A stretch of 64,000 nt of DNA from Bacillus sp. BA3 (GCA_002835675.1 PIZR01000008.1:1-64000), one strand, 5' to 3'. Counted from the stretch's first letter, positions 39,022-48,446 are shown. Numbers and translations are program-made. The notes: generated from the sequence alone by a model not told the origin.

Positions 39022-39693
39022 CTAGTTAACCCTTTGTGCAAGTTTCTCTATTTCATGAGAATTATAAAAATGATATCCTTTTGCCGTCGTTTGGGCTGCA
39101 GCGTACATTGCAGCAGCTACTTTGTTTGCTTCTATTGCACGATATGGACGTAAAGGGCCTACAAAGACAAATTTCACAAAAGTACTTAGCAGCCCAGAAA
39201 TCTTTTCACCTGCCCTGAATTCCTCGCGTTCTCCTAGAAGTAAGGAAGGGCGGAATATATGTACAGTATTCATTTCCAAGCGTTGTAGTGTTCCTTCCAG
39301 GTCTCCCTTGACACGACTGTAAAAAAACTTTGATTTGGAATTGGCTCCCATGGCCGTAATGACGAGTAATTTTTCAACATTCGATGTCTTCGCCATTTTA
39401 GCTGCTTCGATTATATAGTCATAATCAACTTTACGAAAAGATTCTTTCGATTTAGCCTTTTTGATCGTTGTACCCAAACAAATGAAAACATCGGTGACGT
39501 TGAATAAATAGGCATACTGGGACAAATTATCGAAATCCACAACATGTCCTGTGCACTTGGGCTCCGTGAATTTCATTTCCCTTCTTGTCAGCAAATGGAT
39601 TTCACTATAGATTTTGCTGTTGCTTAGCTGTTTAACCAACTGGGTGCCTACCACACCTGTAGCGCCTAAAATCAATGCCGTCTTATTAATCAT
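39022..39693 (-). CDS. NAD(P)-binding oxidoreductase, TIP30/YbjT-like
   Basis: A 223-residue atypical short-chain dehydrogenase: the nucleotide motif GATGVVGTQLVKQL is at residues 10-23. VFICLGTTIKKAKSKESFRKVDYDY and RPSLLLGEREEFRAGEK match the HTATIP2/TIP30 (Rossmann, NmrA-like) group. The usual SDR Tyr-x-x-x-Lys is visible as YSRVKGDLE (about residues 126-134). Such proteins reduce sugars or quinones or act as redox sensors; the substrate of bacterial members is unknown. The gene is followed by a terminator and is 41 bp downstream of the phosphatase gene, so the two may be cotranscribed. Confidence 0.8.
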   Translation of the reverse strand: MINKTALILGATGVVGTQLVKQLSNSKIYSEIHLLTRREMKFTEPKCTGHVVDFDNLSQYAYLFNVTDVFICLGTTIKKAKSKESFRKVDYDYIIEAAKMAKTSNVEKLLVITAMGANSKSKFFYSRVKGDLEGTLQRLEMNTVHIFRPSLLLGEREEFRAGEKISGLLSTFVKFVFVGPLRPYRAIEANKVAAAMYAAAQTTAKGYHFYNSHEIEKLAQRVN

Positions 39694-39734
39694 GATTTCC
39701 CACTTTCCTTCATTAGCTGCTTAATAATATAGGA

Positions 39735-40316
39735 CTAAGATAAATGATGCACTTGATTGAAATCATCAATTATCCAAGAATCGACTTCAAATCTTATCGT
39801 ACTCAAACATGCATTGAACAAGCGCATTTCATTTGATACGATTGACTCGTTTGACATCAAGCGTAAAATAAAATGAATGACTGCACCATGTGCAACAAGT
39901 ATAACTTTTTTCTCAGGATACTCCTTCTGAATTCCCTGAAGCCCATTCATCAGCCTGTTTCGTAAAGATTCCTGATTTTCCTGACCAGGATATTCTTTAT
40001 CAATGAATGCTGACGCCCTTTCAGCTGCTGTCATTCCTTCGGCAACGCCAAAGTTTTTTTCAATGAATTCCTTTTTTTCAATGACCGGGACTTCAATATA
40101 ATGCGAAATGATATCTGCCGTTTCCCTTGCCCTTTTTAGAGGGCTCGAAATAATCACATCCCAAGAAGCTTCTTTTGACAAGAATTCACCACATTGCCGA
40201 GCCTGTATCTTTCCTAGTTCATTTAAAGGAATATCAGTCTGCCCCTGCAGTTTCCCTAGTGCATTCCAATCTGTTTGACCATGCCGCACTAAACAGATAG
40301 TAGTAATTGTCCTCAA
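39735..40316 (-). CDS. Histidine phosphatase family protein (phosphoglycerate-mutase-like)
   Basis: A 193-residue cytosolic phosphatase: the phospho-acceptor motif LVRHGQTDWN gives His12 as nucleophile; the Arg of SSPLKRARETA and the distal His of LVAHGAVIHF (about 143) complete the active site, with EKNFGVAEG holding the acid. Proteins of this size in bacilli are broad phosphatases (PhoE, YhfR) and not glycolytic mutases. The start is TTG; no better-placed start with a site was found. It is followed at 18 bp upstream by a small unknown protein gene in the same direction. Confidence 0.85.
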   Translation of the reverse strand: MRTITTICLVRHGQTDWNALGKLQGQTDIPLNELGKIQARQCGEFLSKEASWDVIISSPLKRARETADIISHYIEVPVIEKKEFIEKNFGVAEGMTAAERASAFIDKEYPGQENQESLRNRLMNGLQGIQKEYPEKKVILVAHGAVIHFILRLMSNESIVSNEMRLFNACLSTIRFEVDSWIIDDFNQVHHLS

Positions 40317-40334
40317 ACCCTTCTATGTAGATTG

Positions 40335-40685
40335 TTATTTTTTCACTTCTTCAATGATGGAGTGTCCTTCAGTCTGATCTAGATCTGACCATTTCCATTT
40401 TTCATGCAAGCGTATCCTGCCATCTGGCAATAATTCAGGAGTGGAAAGACAGCTGCCGCCTCTAATTTCACCTTTTTCATTGATATGATTATACCTGAAT
40501 TCCAAGGAACCATCCATATTGACAAGCCCTATTAAAGTTCCTTTAACAATCTCACCACCATGATAACTTGCTGAAAGAATTGAGCCTTCTTGTGAATAGT
40601 GGAAGGAAGTATTTCCCGATACTTCTCCATTTTCAGAATTGACTAGAGCTTTGAAAATCCTACCATCATAATTAAACATCATCAT
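40335..40685 (-). CDS. Conserved small protein, often misnamed N-acetylglutamate synthase
   Basis: A 116-residue protein with MFNYDGRIFKALVNSENGEV at the start and repeated beta-hairpin-like segments (TSFHYSQEGSILSASYHGG, LIGLVNMDGSLEFRYNHIN, RLHEKWKW). The form is that of a small beta barrel. Databases, as I recall, sometimes list it as N-acetylglutamate synthase without support; no acetyltransferase motif is visible. The third of three tandem ATG codons (40679) is best placed behind GGAGG. Its role is unknown. Confidence 0.65.
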   Translation of the reverse strand: MMMFNYDGRIFKALVNSENGEVSGNTSFHYSQEGSILSASYHGGEIVKGTLIGLVNMDGSLEFRYNHINEKGEIRGGSCLSTPELLPDGRIRLHEKWKWSDLDQTEGHSIIEEVKK

Positions 40686-40839
40686 TCCTCCATATGAATT
40701 AATAAGGATAATGATACCAAATTAATCAAAAAATGAATATTCAAAAATCTTATATGATTGTTAATTCTGTGTCCAGAAAATGACACAAAAAATACATAAT
40801 ATTCCCCATTGAATTCCCCTATTATGATGTGGTTAGATT

Positions 40840-40923
40840 ATGGAAGATGTTACTTATGGAATGAACAATCCCCAAGGTGAACGTCTAATCAAACTGGAAG
40901 ATGTTGGTGAGGTGCTCAAGTGA
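40840..40923 (+). CDS. Possible 27-residue peptide coupled to the UPF0316 gene
   Basis: MEDVTYGMNNPQGERLIKLE plus seven residues ends in AAGTGA, so its stop codon overlaps the GTG start of the next gene. That geometry is typical of translational coupling. The ribosome-binding site is weak. It may be a leader peptide; no family is recognised. Confidence 0.4.
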   Translation: MEDVTYGMNNPQGERLIKLEDVGEVLK

Positions 40924-41441
40924 AAGAAATACTTCTGATTCTACTATTACAACTTATTTATGTTCCGATTTATACGTTGCGAACCATTTTCTTGGTAAAA
41001 AATATTACCATACTTGCCTCGATACTGGGTATCGCAGAAATGTTAATATACGTTTTTGGATTATCCTTAGTATTTGGCGGTGACCAAAGCATACTCGCCA
41101 TGGTTGTATATGCAGTCGGTTTTGGAATCGGAATAATTTTTGGTACGAAAATTGAGCAAAAACTTGCCATCGGTTTTATTAATGTAACCGTTAATACTCA
41201 AACCAAAAATGAACTTTTGGTAGATACATTGAGGAATAACGGATTTGGTGTAACTCTTTATACGGGCGAGGGCAGGGATAGCAACCGTTATCGGATGGAA
41301 ATCTTGACAAAACGCAATCGGGAACAAGAATTGATAGCAACCGTTGAAAAGTTTGAACCTAAGGCTTTCATCATTTCATATGAACCACGTTATTTTAAAG
41401 GTGGTTTTTTATTGGACCGGTTGAAAAATAAAGCAAGCTGA
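40920..41441 (+). CDS. UPF0316 (DUF2179/DUF5698) membrane protein, YebE-like
   Basis: A 173-residue protein with three N-terminal membrane helices (LLILLLQLIYVPIYTLRTIFL, ILASILGIAEMLIYVFGLSLVF, ILAMVVYAVGFGIGIIFG) and a cytosolic C-terminal DUF2179 domain (NELLVDTLRNNGFGVTLYTGEG). Domains of this type in YitT-like proteins are thought to bind small ligands. The function is unknown. The start is GTG with GAGGTG eight bases upstream. It is convergent with the HNH gene; a strong bidirectional hairpin separates them. Confidence 0.82.
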   Translation: MKEILLILLLQLIYVPIYTLRTIFLVKNITILASILGIAEMLIYVFGLSLVFGGDQSILAMVVYAVGFGIGIIFGTKIEQKLAIGFINVTVNTQTKNELLVDTLRNNGFGVTLYTGEGRDSNRYRMEILTKRNREQELIATVEKFEPKAFIISYEPRYFKGGFLLDRLKNKAS

Positions 41442-41445
41442 ATGA

Positions 41446-41484
41446 AATGCAAAAGCCCATCTTGTTATGATGGGCTTTTGCATT
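41446..41484. terminator. Strong bidirectional terminator
   Basis: AATGCAAAAGCCCATC and GATGGGCTTTTGCATT give a 16-base perfect stem between two convergent genes. Confidence 0.88.
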
Positions 41485-41761
41485 ATTTCGTTTTTGATTT
41501 TCTAATTCTCACTGCCCTCGTTACCGGCTGTTTTTTGATCCACTTTAAGTATTTTTTTAGTGCTTCATCATCTTTTAACAAAGGCACGGTATATAGTCGG
41601 ATGGCCAGCTCTCGGTTTGAATACAGTGCGTGAATCTGTTTGTGACAAGATTTACAGAGATAGGCAATGGGTAAATGGCTGCCACCTAATTCTCTAGGTG
41701 TTAAATGATGGATGGTCAGTTCTATCTCACCCCTGTCACAAAGCTCACAAGTACCTTTCAT
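41483..41761 (-). CDS. HNH endonuclease domain protein (YisB-like)
   Basis: A 92-residue protein with an HNH nuclease core: CELCDRGEIELTIHHLTPRELGG (zinc Cys pair and catalytic His) and the second zinc pair YLCKSCHKQIH. HNH domains cut DNA with one metal ion. Stand-alone small forms such as B. subtilis YisB are widespread but without a known job. The gene begins 15 bp downstream of the acidic protein gene, in the same direction, so it is probably cotranscribed. The ribosome-binding site is weak. Confidence 0.82.
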   Translation of the reverse strand: MKGTCELCDRGEIELTIHHLTPRELGGSHLPIAYLCKSCHKQIHALYSNRELAIRLYTVPLLKDDEALKKYLKWIKKQPVTRAVRIRKSKTK

Positions 41762-41776
41762 CTCATTGATCGGCCG

Positions 41777-42175
41777 TTAAGGCTTAACGGATTTTCCTTC
41801 TTCAACAATATGAAACATCAAATGGGCAAGATGATGGATTGGTCCATACTCTTCATTGGCATCATCTTCTTCATCTTCCACTTCATCCATGCCTTGTAAA
41901 TAAAGTGCCATGAACTCATAAAAATCATTTTTAGTAAAAGAGTAACAATCACTTGGATCCTGATTATCTTCTTCATACTGTAAAACTAGATGAGATAAAT
42001 CACCCTCATCATCTTCAGCATCAAAAAATACAAAATATCCGATATTTGTATCCAGTTCAAATAGTCTGCGAAAACCGCGTGATGTTGCTTTTTCAAACTC
42101 AGCCGCCGACAATTTTTGCACTTGCATGCTGTCTACATTATCTTCTTGATGAAAGCCCACGATAAATGTGTTCAT
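41777..42175 (-). CDS. Acidic conserved Bacillus protein of unknown function
   Basis: 132 residues with a strongly acidic segment (DAEDDEGDLSHLVLQYEEDNQD and then DEVEDEEDDANEE). The N-terminal half (NTFIVGFHQEDNVDSMQVQKLS) and the C-terminal HHLAHLMFHIVEEGKS look folded. No signal peptide or membrane helix. ATG at 42175 is chosen because AGGAGG stands eight bases upstream; the in-frame TTG six bases earlier overlaps it. Related proteins occur in bacilli without a role, as far as I recall. Confidence 0.65.
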   Translation of the reverse strand: MNTFIVGFHQEDNVDSMQVQKLSAAEFEKATSRGFRRLFELDTNIGYFVFFDAEDDEGDLSHLVLQYEEDNQDPSDCYSFTKNDFYEFMALYLQGMDEVEDEEDDANEEYGPIHHLAHLMFHIVEEGKSVKP

Positions 42176-42238
42176 AATCAAACCTCCTGTTGAATATGGA
42201 TAACCATTAGTATCCCCATTTAACCGAATTTATTCCAT

Positions 42239-42994
42239 TTATAGATTTGTTTCCAAGACGACCGGGCAATGATCGCTGCCCATGACATCGCAGTGAATAT
42301 TAGCATCTATTAAAGAATCCGCCAGACGTTTTGAAACAATGAAATAATCGATTCTCCACCCTATATTCCGCTCCCTAACTTTTGCCATATATGACCACCA
42401 AGAGTAGGCCCCTTCCTGGTCTGGATAAAAATGGCGAAATGTATCGATAAACCCTGCATCAAGTAATTCAGTCATCTTTCCACGCTCTTCATTAGTGAAA
42501 CCGGAATTTCCAATATTGGATTTTGGGTTTTTTAAGTCGATTTCCCGATGAGCAACATTGAGGTCCCCACAAAAGATAACCGGCTTCACCAAGTCCAGTT
42601 CACTAAGATAATCTATCATCCGATTTTCCCATTCGAGACGGTAATCAAGCCTTGATAAATCCCTTTTAGCATTTGGGGTATAAACGTTCACCATATAGAA
42701 ATTTTCGAATTCAAGTGTTATGATCCTGCCTTCCGGCTCCTCGTCCAGCTCCCCTATACCATATTTCACGGAAAGCGGTTTTTCCTTCGTGAAAATGGCT
42801 GTACCTGAATACCCTTTTTTCAGTGCATAATTCCAATATTGATGGTACCCTTCCAACTCAAGTGTAATCTGTCCTTCTTGAAGCTTAGTTTCTTGCAGGC
42901 AAAAAATATCTGCATCCACATCTTTAAAGTAATCTAAAAATCCTTTTTTAACACAAGCTCTAATTCCATTCACATTCCAGGAAACCAATTTCAT
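42239..42994 (-). CDS. exoA: Exodeoxyribonuclease III / AP endonuclease
   Basis: A 251-residue enzyme of the Xth/ApeI family that cuts DNA 5' of abasic sites and trims 3' blocking groups in base excision repair. The motifs are complete: SWNVNGIRA at 5-13, FCLQETKLQ (metal Glu near 36), YSGTAIFTK, NVYTPNAKRDLSRLDYR, FCGDLNVAHREIDLKNPK, WRIDYFIVS and the final GSDHCPV. It is monocistronic, with AAGGAG before the ATG. The N-terminal length is that of B. subtilis ExoA. Confidence 0.95.
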   Translation of the reverse strand: MKLVSWNVNGIRACVKKGFLDYFKDVDADIFCLQETKLQEGQITLELEGYHQYWNYALKKGYSGTAIFTKEKPLSVKYGIGELDEEPEGRIITLEFENFYMVNVYTPNAKRDLSRLDYRLEWENRMIDYLSELDLVKPVIFCGDLNVAHREIDLKNPKSNIGNSGFTNEERGKMTELLDAGFIDTFRHFYPDQEGAYSWWSYMAKVRERNIGWRIDYFIVSKRLADSLIDANIHCDVMGSDHCPVVLETNL

Positions 42995-43069
42995 ATTCTC
43001 TTAAATTCTCCTTATGGCCAATTAATTTCTTTACATTTCAACTATACTATTTATCTGCTATTTTTCCCA

Positions 43070-44575
43070 TTAGAGTACATTCGAAAACAATCTGGCAAAT
43101 GATTCTTTTGAACGTTCCAGCAACCCCCGATTGTTATACCTAATAGGATCTAGTTTGTCACTATCCAGCATATCCTCTTTGTAGTGAGTGATGAGATCTT
43201 CAATGGAACGGCTGCCCATTAGAAAGACATTCACTTCAAAATTCAGATGAAAACTCCTCATATCCATGTTTGCCGTGCCTATGGAAGCCATATCACCATC
43301 TACGATAATAAGTTTCTGATGTAGAAATCCTTTTTTATAAGTGTATACCTCTACACCGAATTGAAGCAGCTCCCCGAAATAGGAGCGACTGCCGTATTGG
43401 GTTAAAAACCCATCATTTACTGCCGGAACCATAAGCCTAACTTGTATCCCCTTAATTGCAGCATGTTTAATTGCTGCTTTAATCGCTTGATTTGGTACGA
43501 AGTATGGACTTGCAATCCAGATTGATTTTGTGGCGCTAGTAATAAGTGAATAGTAAAAATCACTCATGATTCCCTGTTGTGTATCAGGTCCGCTTGCCAC
43601 CACCTGGACAGCTCCATCCCCTTGTTCCACTGTATTGTTGAATTCTGGACGCTCTTCTAATACATCTTCCCCACTGACATATTCCCAATCCAAAAGGAAA
43701 ACAGTATGAAGCATATATACCGCTTCACCTTTAAGGACCATATGTGTATCTCTCCAAAATCCGATCGTTTTATTTCGGCCTAAGTATTCCTCTCCTACGT
43801 TTAAGCCTCCAACAAAGCCAACTTCCCCATCTATGATGATTATTTTCCGGTGATTCCTAAAATTAAACTTTTGATTAAAAAAACCATGTTTCAATGGTGA
43901 AAAGGGATAAGCCTTTATCCCTGCATTTTTCATCCGTTTAACTTCATTATTTGAAAGGCTTAAACTACCGGCAGCATCAAAAATGAATAAAACTTCAACA
44001 CCATTTTTTGCTTTTTCAATAAGGATATCTATAATTTCAGTACCAAGCCTGTCGGAACGAAAAATATAATATTCTATATGAATGAACTTTTCAGCTTTTT
44101 TTAACTGTTTAATGATTTCGGTGAACGTTTCGTTACCATTTTTCAACACTTCCGTTTGCGATGATGTACTAATGGTGGTCTCAGATGCATTTTTGGCAAA
44201 AGCTGCGAATGATTGCTGATGATTATTCAAGAACGATAGATTTGGCGATGATACATGTGTAACAAGACTCTTCCATTCTTCGCGATCTTTTTTCCTTTTA
44301 CTTCGAAATAAATACCCTTTTAAATAGAGCTGACCTGAAAATAGATAAAACACATATCCAAATACCGGGAAAAACAAAAGTACATACATCCATAAAAGGG
44401 TCTCGTGGGCAAATCTATTTTCCAGCATGAGTGAAAACATGGTAATAAACATCACAAAAATATACAATCCAATAAAAAATAGCTTCACGTCGAAGCTAAC
44501 ATGAGTGACCAGGATCATATAAACTGCAGCAATCAAAATAAATAAAAATACAAATTCCATTCTTCTTCTTTTCAT
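43070..44575 (-). CDS. cls: Cardiolipin synthase
   Basis: A 501-residue membrane enzyme of the phospholipase D superfamily that joins two phosphatidylglycerol molecules to cardiolipin. Two N-terminal membrane helices (FVFLFILIAAVYMILV and LYIFVMFITMFSLML) precede two PLD domains; the HKD motifs are HRKIIIIDGEVGFVGGLNVG (about residue 240) and HQKLIIVDGDMASIGTANMD (about 420). ATG start. The gene is convergent in position to nothing else; on its upstream side a terminator separates it from glgA. It resembles ClsA/YwnE-type enzymes of bacilli. Confidence 0.93.
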   Translation of the reverse strand: MKRRRMEFVFLFILIAAVYMILVTHVSFDVKLFFIGLYIFVMFITMFSLMLENRFAHETLLWMYVLLFFPVFGYVFYLFSGQLYLKGYLFRSKRKKDREEWKSLVTHVSSPNLSFLNNHQQSFAAFAKNASETTISTSSQTEVLKNGNETFTEIIKQLKKAEKFIHIEYYIFRSDRLGTEIIDILIEKAKNGVEVLFIFDAAGSLSLSNNEVKRMKNAGIKAYPFSPLKHGFFNQKFNFRNHRKIIIIDGEVGFVGGLNVGEEYLGRNKTIGFWRDTHMVLKGEAVYMLHTVFLLDWEYVSGEDVLEERPEFNNTVEQGDGAVQVVASGPDTQQGIMSDFYYSLITSATKSIWIASPYFVPNQAIKAAIKHAAIKGIQVRLMVPAVNDGFLTQYGSRSYFGELLQFGVEVYTYKKGFLHQKLIIVDGDMASIGTANMDMRSFHLNFEVNVFLMGSRSIEDLITHYKEDMLDSDKLDPIRYNNRGLLERSKESFARLFSNVL

Positions 44576-44647
44576 CGTTTCATTCTCCTACACAGCAATA
44601 TTTTATATATCTAAACATATACCCATATTTGATGGTAAAAGAAACAA

Positions 44648-44682
44648 AACACTTACGAAAACAATATTCGTAAGTGTTTTTT
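44648..44682. terminator. Terminator of the glycogen operon
   Basis: AACACTTACGAA and TTCGTAAGTGTT arms with T-runs on both sides, 21 bases beyond the glgA stop. Confidence 0.88.
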
Positions 44683-44702
44683 GTGTATTACCTATCCAAT
44701 TA

Positions 44703-46139
44703 TCACTTCATGACAGGAATCAAACTTTCATATAGCTCAATATACTTTCTGGAAGATGATGTCCAACTGAAGTCTAACTTCATTGCACTTTCGGCCATTT
44801 TCCTCCATCTTTTCGGCTGGAATTTGTACAGGCCAACAGATTGCTCAATTGTATGAAGCATATCGTGTGCATTATAATTCGTAAAACTGAAGCCATTGCC
44901 TTCACCAGTAAATTGATTATACGGGATGACCGTATCACGAAGTCCGCCAGTTTCCCTCACTAAAGGCAGGGTACCATAACGGAGTGCCAATAGCTGGCCG
45001 ATGCCACATGGTTCGAATTGGGACGGCATCAGGAATATATCAGAACCTGCATATATCTGTCTTGCTAACCCCTCATCAAAATATGTATTGACTGATACCT
45101 GATTTGGATATTGGTCAGCTAAATGGCGAAATGCCGATTCATATTGCTCTTCACCCGTACCTAAAAGGATGAATTGAACTCCTTGATTCATTATTTCATG
45201 AAAAACATGGAGAATAAGATCTATTCCTTTTTGATCAACAAGCCTGGTCACCATGGATAGAACCGGGACCCCATCATTGACAGGAAGATCCAGTGTTTCC
45301 TGTAGCTGACGTTTATTCTCCATTTTATCGTCATAGGAATCGAACGGAACTGCAAGATGTTCATCTGCCGCAGGATTATATTCCTCATAATCGATTCCGT
45401 TTATGATCCCTTTAAGGTCACCATTTCTTTTGCGTAAAAACCCATCAAGATTTTCCCCAAAAAAAGGACTCTGAATTTCTTCCGCATAACTTGGGCTTAC
45501 AGTTGTGACTATGTTAGAGAATGCAAGGCCGGCTTTCAAATAACTGACATTCCCATGGAATTCAAGACCATCGATATTAAAATATAACTCACTCAAATCG
45601 AGTAATTCCGCTAAAACAGCTTTAGGATAAACTCCTTGATAGCGTAAATTATGTATGGTAAATATCGTTTTAATATCCTGATAGAATGGATGGTTATGAT
45701 AATGGGCTTTCAGCAAAACGCTGACAAGGCCCGTTTGCCAATCATGACAGTGTATGACATCCGGTTTTACTTCTAAATAAGGTAAAGCCTCTAAAACTGC
45801 ACGGGAAAAGAAGGCGAACCTTTCGCCATCATCAAAGAAACCATAACTACCATGTCTTTTGAAATAATATTCATTATCCAGAAAATAATATGTAATTCCG
45901 TTAGCAACAAGTTTTTCGATGCCACAAAATTGCTGGCGCCAACCAACTGGAACTTCAATACTCGTCATATGTTCCAATTCCTGTTTGAATCGGTAAGGAA
46001 GATCCCCGTATTTAGGAAGGATGACACTTACATGGACTCCCTGTTTTTTCAGCGCTTTCGGGAGCGCGCCTATAACGTCTCCGAGCCCTCCCGTTTTTAT
46101 AAAAGGGGCGCATTCTGAAGCAGCAAATACAACATTCAT
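44703..46139 (-). CDS. glgA: Glycogen synthase (ADP-glucose dependent)
   Basis: A GT5 enzyme of 478 residues that elongates alpha-1,4-glucan with ADP-glucose. Signatures: ASECAPFIKTGGLGDVIGALPKAL (the KTGGL ADP-glucose loop, residue 15 on), HCHDWQTGLV, FTIHNLRYQG, NGIDYEEYNP and FLMPSQFEPCGIGQLLALRYG near 375. It is the last gene in the operon glgB-C-D-A and is 16 bp from glgD. In B. subtilis glgP follows; here the operon ends with a terminator. Confidence 0.96.
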   Translation of the reverse strand: MNVVFAASECAPFIKTGGLGDVIGALPKALKKQGVHVSVILPKYGDLPYRFKQELEHMTSIEVPVGWRQQFCGIEKLVANGITYYFLDNEYYFKRHGSYGFFDDGERFAFFSRAVLEALPYLEVKPDVIHCHDWQTGLVSVLLKAHYHNHPFYQDIKTIFTIHNLRYQGVYPKAVLAELLDLSELYFNIDGLEFHGNVSYLKAGLAFSNIVTTVSPSYAEEIQSPFFGENLDGFLRKRNGDLKGIINGIDYEEYNPAADEHLAVPFDSYDDKMENKRQLQETLDLPVNDGVPVLSMVTRLVDQKGIDLILHVFHEIMNQGVQFILLGTGEEQYESAFRHLADQYPNQVSVNTYFDEGLARQIYAGSDIFLMPSQFEPCGIGQLLALRYGTLPLVRETGGLRDTVIPYNQFTGEGNGFSFTNYNAHDMLHTIEQSVGLYKFQPKRWRKMAESAMKLDFSWTSSSRKYIELYESLIPVMK

Positions 46140-46155
46140 TGCCGCACCTCCTCTA

Positions 46156-47262
46156 TTAAATTACTTTCGCTTTTTTTATTACAGTAGGTTGTTTTGAACC
46201 AATAACTGATTTTTCACTAGTAATTCTCACTTCTTTATCAGTTATGATATTTTCAACGATAGCTCCTTCTTCAATCACGCCTTTTTGCATGATGATGCTA
46301 TTTCTTATAATCGCTCCCTTTTTCACCTTTACCCCACGGAAGAGTATACTGTTTTCCACAGTCCCTTCAATATCACAACCGTTGGCTATCAATGAATTGG
46401 TAACCTTCGAAGAACTTGAATATTTGGTCGGTGCCTCATGTTTGATTTTTGTATAAACATCCCAAGTATCCCCGAAGAAAGAACGGATTACCGAAGGGTT
46501 CAGGAAATTCATATTACTGGAATGAAAGCTTTCAATGGAATGGATGAATGGCATATCTCCAGTAAAATTGTAGCCTTTGACGGTAAAACGATGAAGATTG
46601 GCTTTCACGGCGTCTTTCAAAAAGTCATATTCCCCACTCGCAACACAGCTTTTGATCAAATTCACCAATAGCGTTTTACTTATGATGAAGGTTTCCAGAC
46701 AAACATGGTCACCAGGTCTAGGGATGGTATAAAAGCTAATGTCAGTAATGTCTTCATCCGAATCCACCGAGCAGGTGTGATAGATTGGTTTTTCAATCAA
46801 TTCCCCTTCATAATCCTTATATACGACCGTGATATCCGCTTTATGTTTTTTGTGATAATCAAGCACATCATTAAAATCCAATTTGCATACATGGCTGCCA
46901 GGGGAAATGATGACAGTATCTGCCTCTGCACGTTCGAAAAAGCTGAGATGATCATAAAATTGCTTCATATCGCCTGTTACCGTTTCATCCGGATGGATAG
47001 GGGGCAAGATATATAAGCCTCCTGCACGCCGATCCAAGTTCCATTCTTTCCCTGAGCCCAGATGATCCATAACTGAAAGATACTTTTCTTTTGGAAAAAC
47101 GGCTACTTTTGATACATCTGCATTAATGAGGTTCGACATCGTAAAGTCAATCAAACGGTAGCGTCCACCAAATGGCACGGATGCTACATTACGGTGAGCT
47201 GTCAGATCTTTTAAATGTTGTCTTTCATTGATTAAGTTAATAATACCCAACACATTTTCCAT
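46156..47262 (-). CDS. glgD: ADP-glucose pyrophosphorylase regulatory subunit
   Basis: A 368-residue paralogue of GlgC which forms the heteromer that makes ADP-glucose in bacilli. The N-terminal nucleotidyltransferase domain starts with VLGIINLINERQHLKDLT, in which the glycine-rich GGxGxRL loop of active enzymes is lost; the central DFTMSNLINADV block and the C-terminal left-handed beta-helix (NSLIANGCDIEGTVENSILFRGVKVKKGAIIRN) remain. The lost loop fits a regulatory, non-catalytic subunit. It sits between glgC and glgA, with 17 bp on either side. Confidence 0.95.
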   Translation of the reverse strand: MENVLGIINLINERQHLKDLTAHRNVASVPFGGRYRLIDFTMSNLINADVSKVAVFPKEKYLSVMDHLGSGKEWNLDRRAGGLYILPPIHPDETVTGDMKQFYDHLSFFERAEADTVIISPGSHVCKLDFNDVLDYHKKHKADITVVYKDYEGELIEKPIYHTCSVDSDEDITDISFYTIPRPGDHVCLETFIISKTLLVNLIKSCVASGEYDFLKDAVKANLHRFTVKGYNFTGDMPFIHSIESFHSSNMNFLNPSVIRSFFGDTWDVYTKIKHEAPTKYSSSSKVTNSLIANGCDIEGTVENSILFRGVKVKKGAIIRNSIIMQKGVIEEGAIVENIITDKEVRITSEKSVIGSKQPTVIKKAKVI

Positions 47263-47279
47263 AGCATCTTCCCCTTTTT

Positions 47280-48446
47280 CTAGTTAAGAGTAATCTTTTT
47301 TTTGTTTGGATTGATAATGGTCTGATTTTCACCAATTAAGGTAATATCTGATGTAACCGCTGAATTGCCAACTACGGCACCATCTTCAATAACACAATTG
47401 CTGGCTATGATGCTTCTTTCTATATGAACATTTTCACCAATCGTAACATTAGGCATGATGACAGAATCTTTTATGGTTGACCCATAGCCCACCTGTACAT
47501 TATAGGATAAAACCGAATGTTCAATGTTCCCATGAATCATGCACCCTTCATTGATAAGCGACTGACTGACCTTAGCATCCGGTGATATATATTGCGGCGG
47601 GTGATTTGCATTGCGGGCAAAAATTTTCCATTGCTGATCATCCAACTGGAAATTCGGCTTATCCTCCAATAAGTCCATATGGGCCTGCCAAAGGCTTTCG
47701 ACCGTTCCAACATCTTTCCAATAATCATTAAAACGATAGGCATATAGCTTTTTTCGGTCTTCAAGCATCTTTGGAATGATGTTGCTGCCGAAATCATTGG
47801 AAGAATTTTCATCTTTTTCATCATTTATTAAATACCGTCTTAAGGTTTTCCAATTGAAAAGGTAAACTCCCATGGAAGCAAGATTACTCTTTGGATACTT
47901 TGGTTTTTCATCGAATTGAGTGACTTTATCATCATCATTGGTATTCATGATTCCGAAACGACTTGCTTCCTGCCACGGCACTTGAATGACAGCTATGGTC
48001 GCCTCGGCATTTTTTTCGATGTGATAATCCAGCATCTTACTGTAATCCATCTTGTAAATATGGTCACCAGAAAGAATCAATACATGTTCCGGATCATAGT
48101 TATCAATGTATTGGATATTTTGATAAACAGCATTTGCCGTCCCTTTATACCATTCACCGCCTTCTTTCCCTTGATAAGGAGGAAGTACGGAAACTCCGCC
48201 AACATCAAGATCAAGGTCCCAAACTTTCCCATTACCAACATAATCATTTAGAATCAATGGCTGGTATTGGGTTAGTACCCCAACCGTATCAATACCAGAA
48301 TGAGTGCAGTTACTTAATGGAAAATCGATGATTCTATATTTACCGCCAAAGGGAACAGCTGGTTTTGCCAAACCGATTGTCAATTCACCTAACCTTGAAC
48401 CCTGGCCTCCTGCCAATAACATTGCTATCCATTTTTTTGCTCCCAT
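47280..48446 (-). CDS. glgC: Glucose-1-phosphate adenylyltransferase (ADP-glucose pyrophosphorylase)
   Basis: The catalytic subunit (388 residues) converts glucose-1-phosphate and ATP to ADP-glucose, the committed step of glycogen synthesis. Visible are AMLLAGGQGSRLGELT (nucleotide loop), RIIDFPLSNCTHSGI, WYKGTANAVYQN, VLILSGDHIYKMDY (metal Asp) and the C-terminal beta-helix. The substrate-binding FDEKP loop is present. The start overlaps the last base of glgB (48446), so translation is coupled. Confidence 0.97.
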   Translation of the reverse strand: MGAKKWIAMLLAGGQGSRLGELTIGLAKPAVPFGGKYRIIDFPLSNCTHSGIDTVGVLTQYQPLILNDYVGNGKVWDLDLDVGGVSVLPPYQGKEGGEWYKGTANAVYQNIQYIDNYDPEHVLILSGDHIYKMDYSKMLDYHIEKNAEATIAVIQVPWQEASRFGIMNTNDDDKVTQFDEKPKYPKSNLASMGVYLFNWKTLRRYLINDEKDENSSNDFGSNIIPKMLEDRKKLYAYRFNDYWKDVGTVESLWQAHMDLLEDKPNFQLDDQQWKIFARNANHPPQYISPDAKVSQSLINEGCMIHGNIEHSVLSYNVQVGYGSTIKDSVIMPNVTIGENVHIERSIIASNCVIEDGAVVGNSAVTSDITLIGENQTIINPNKKKITLN

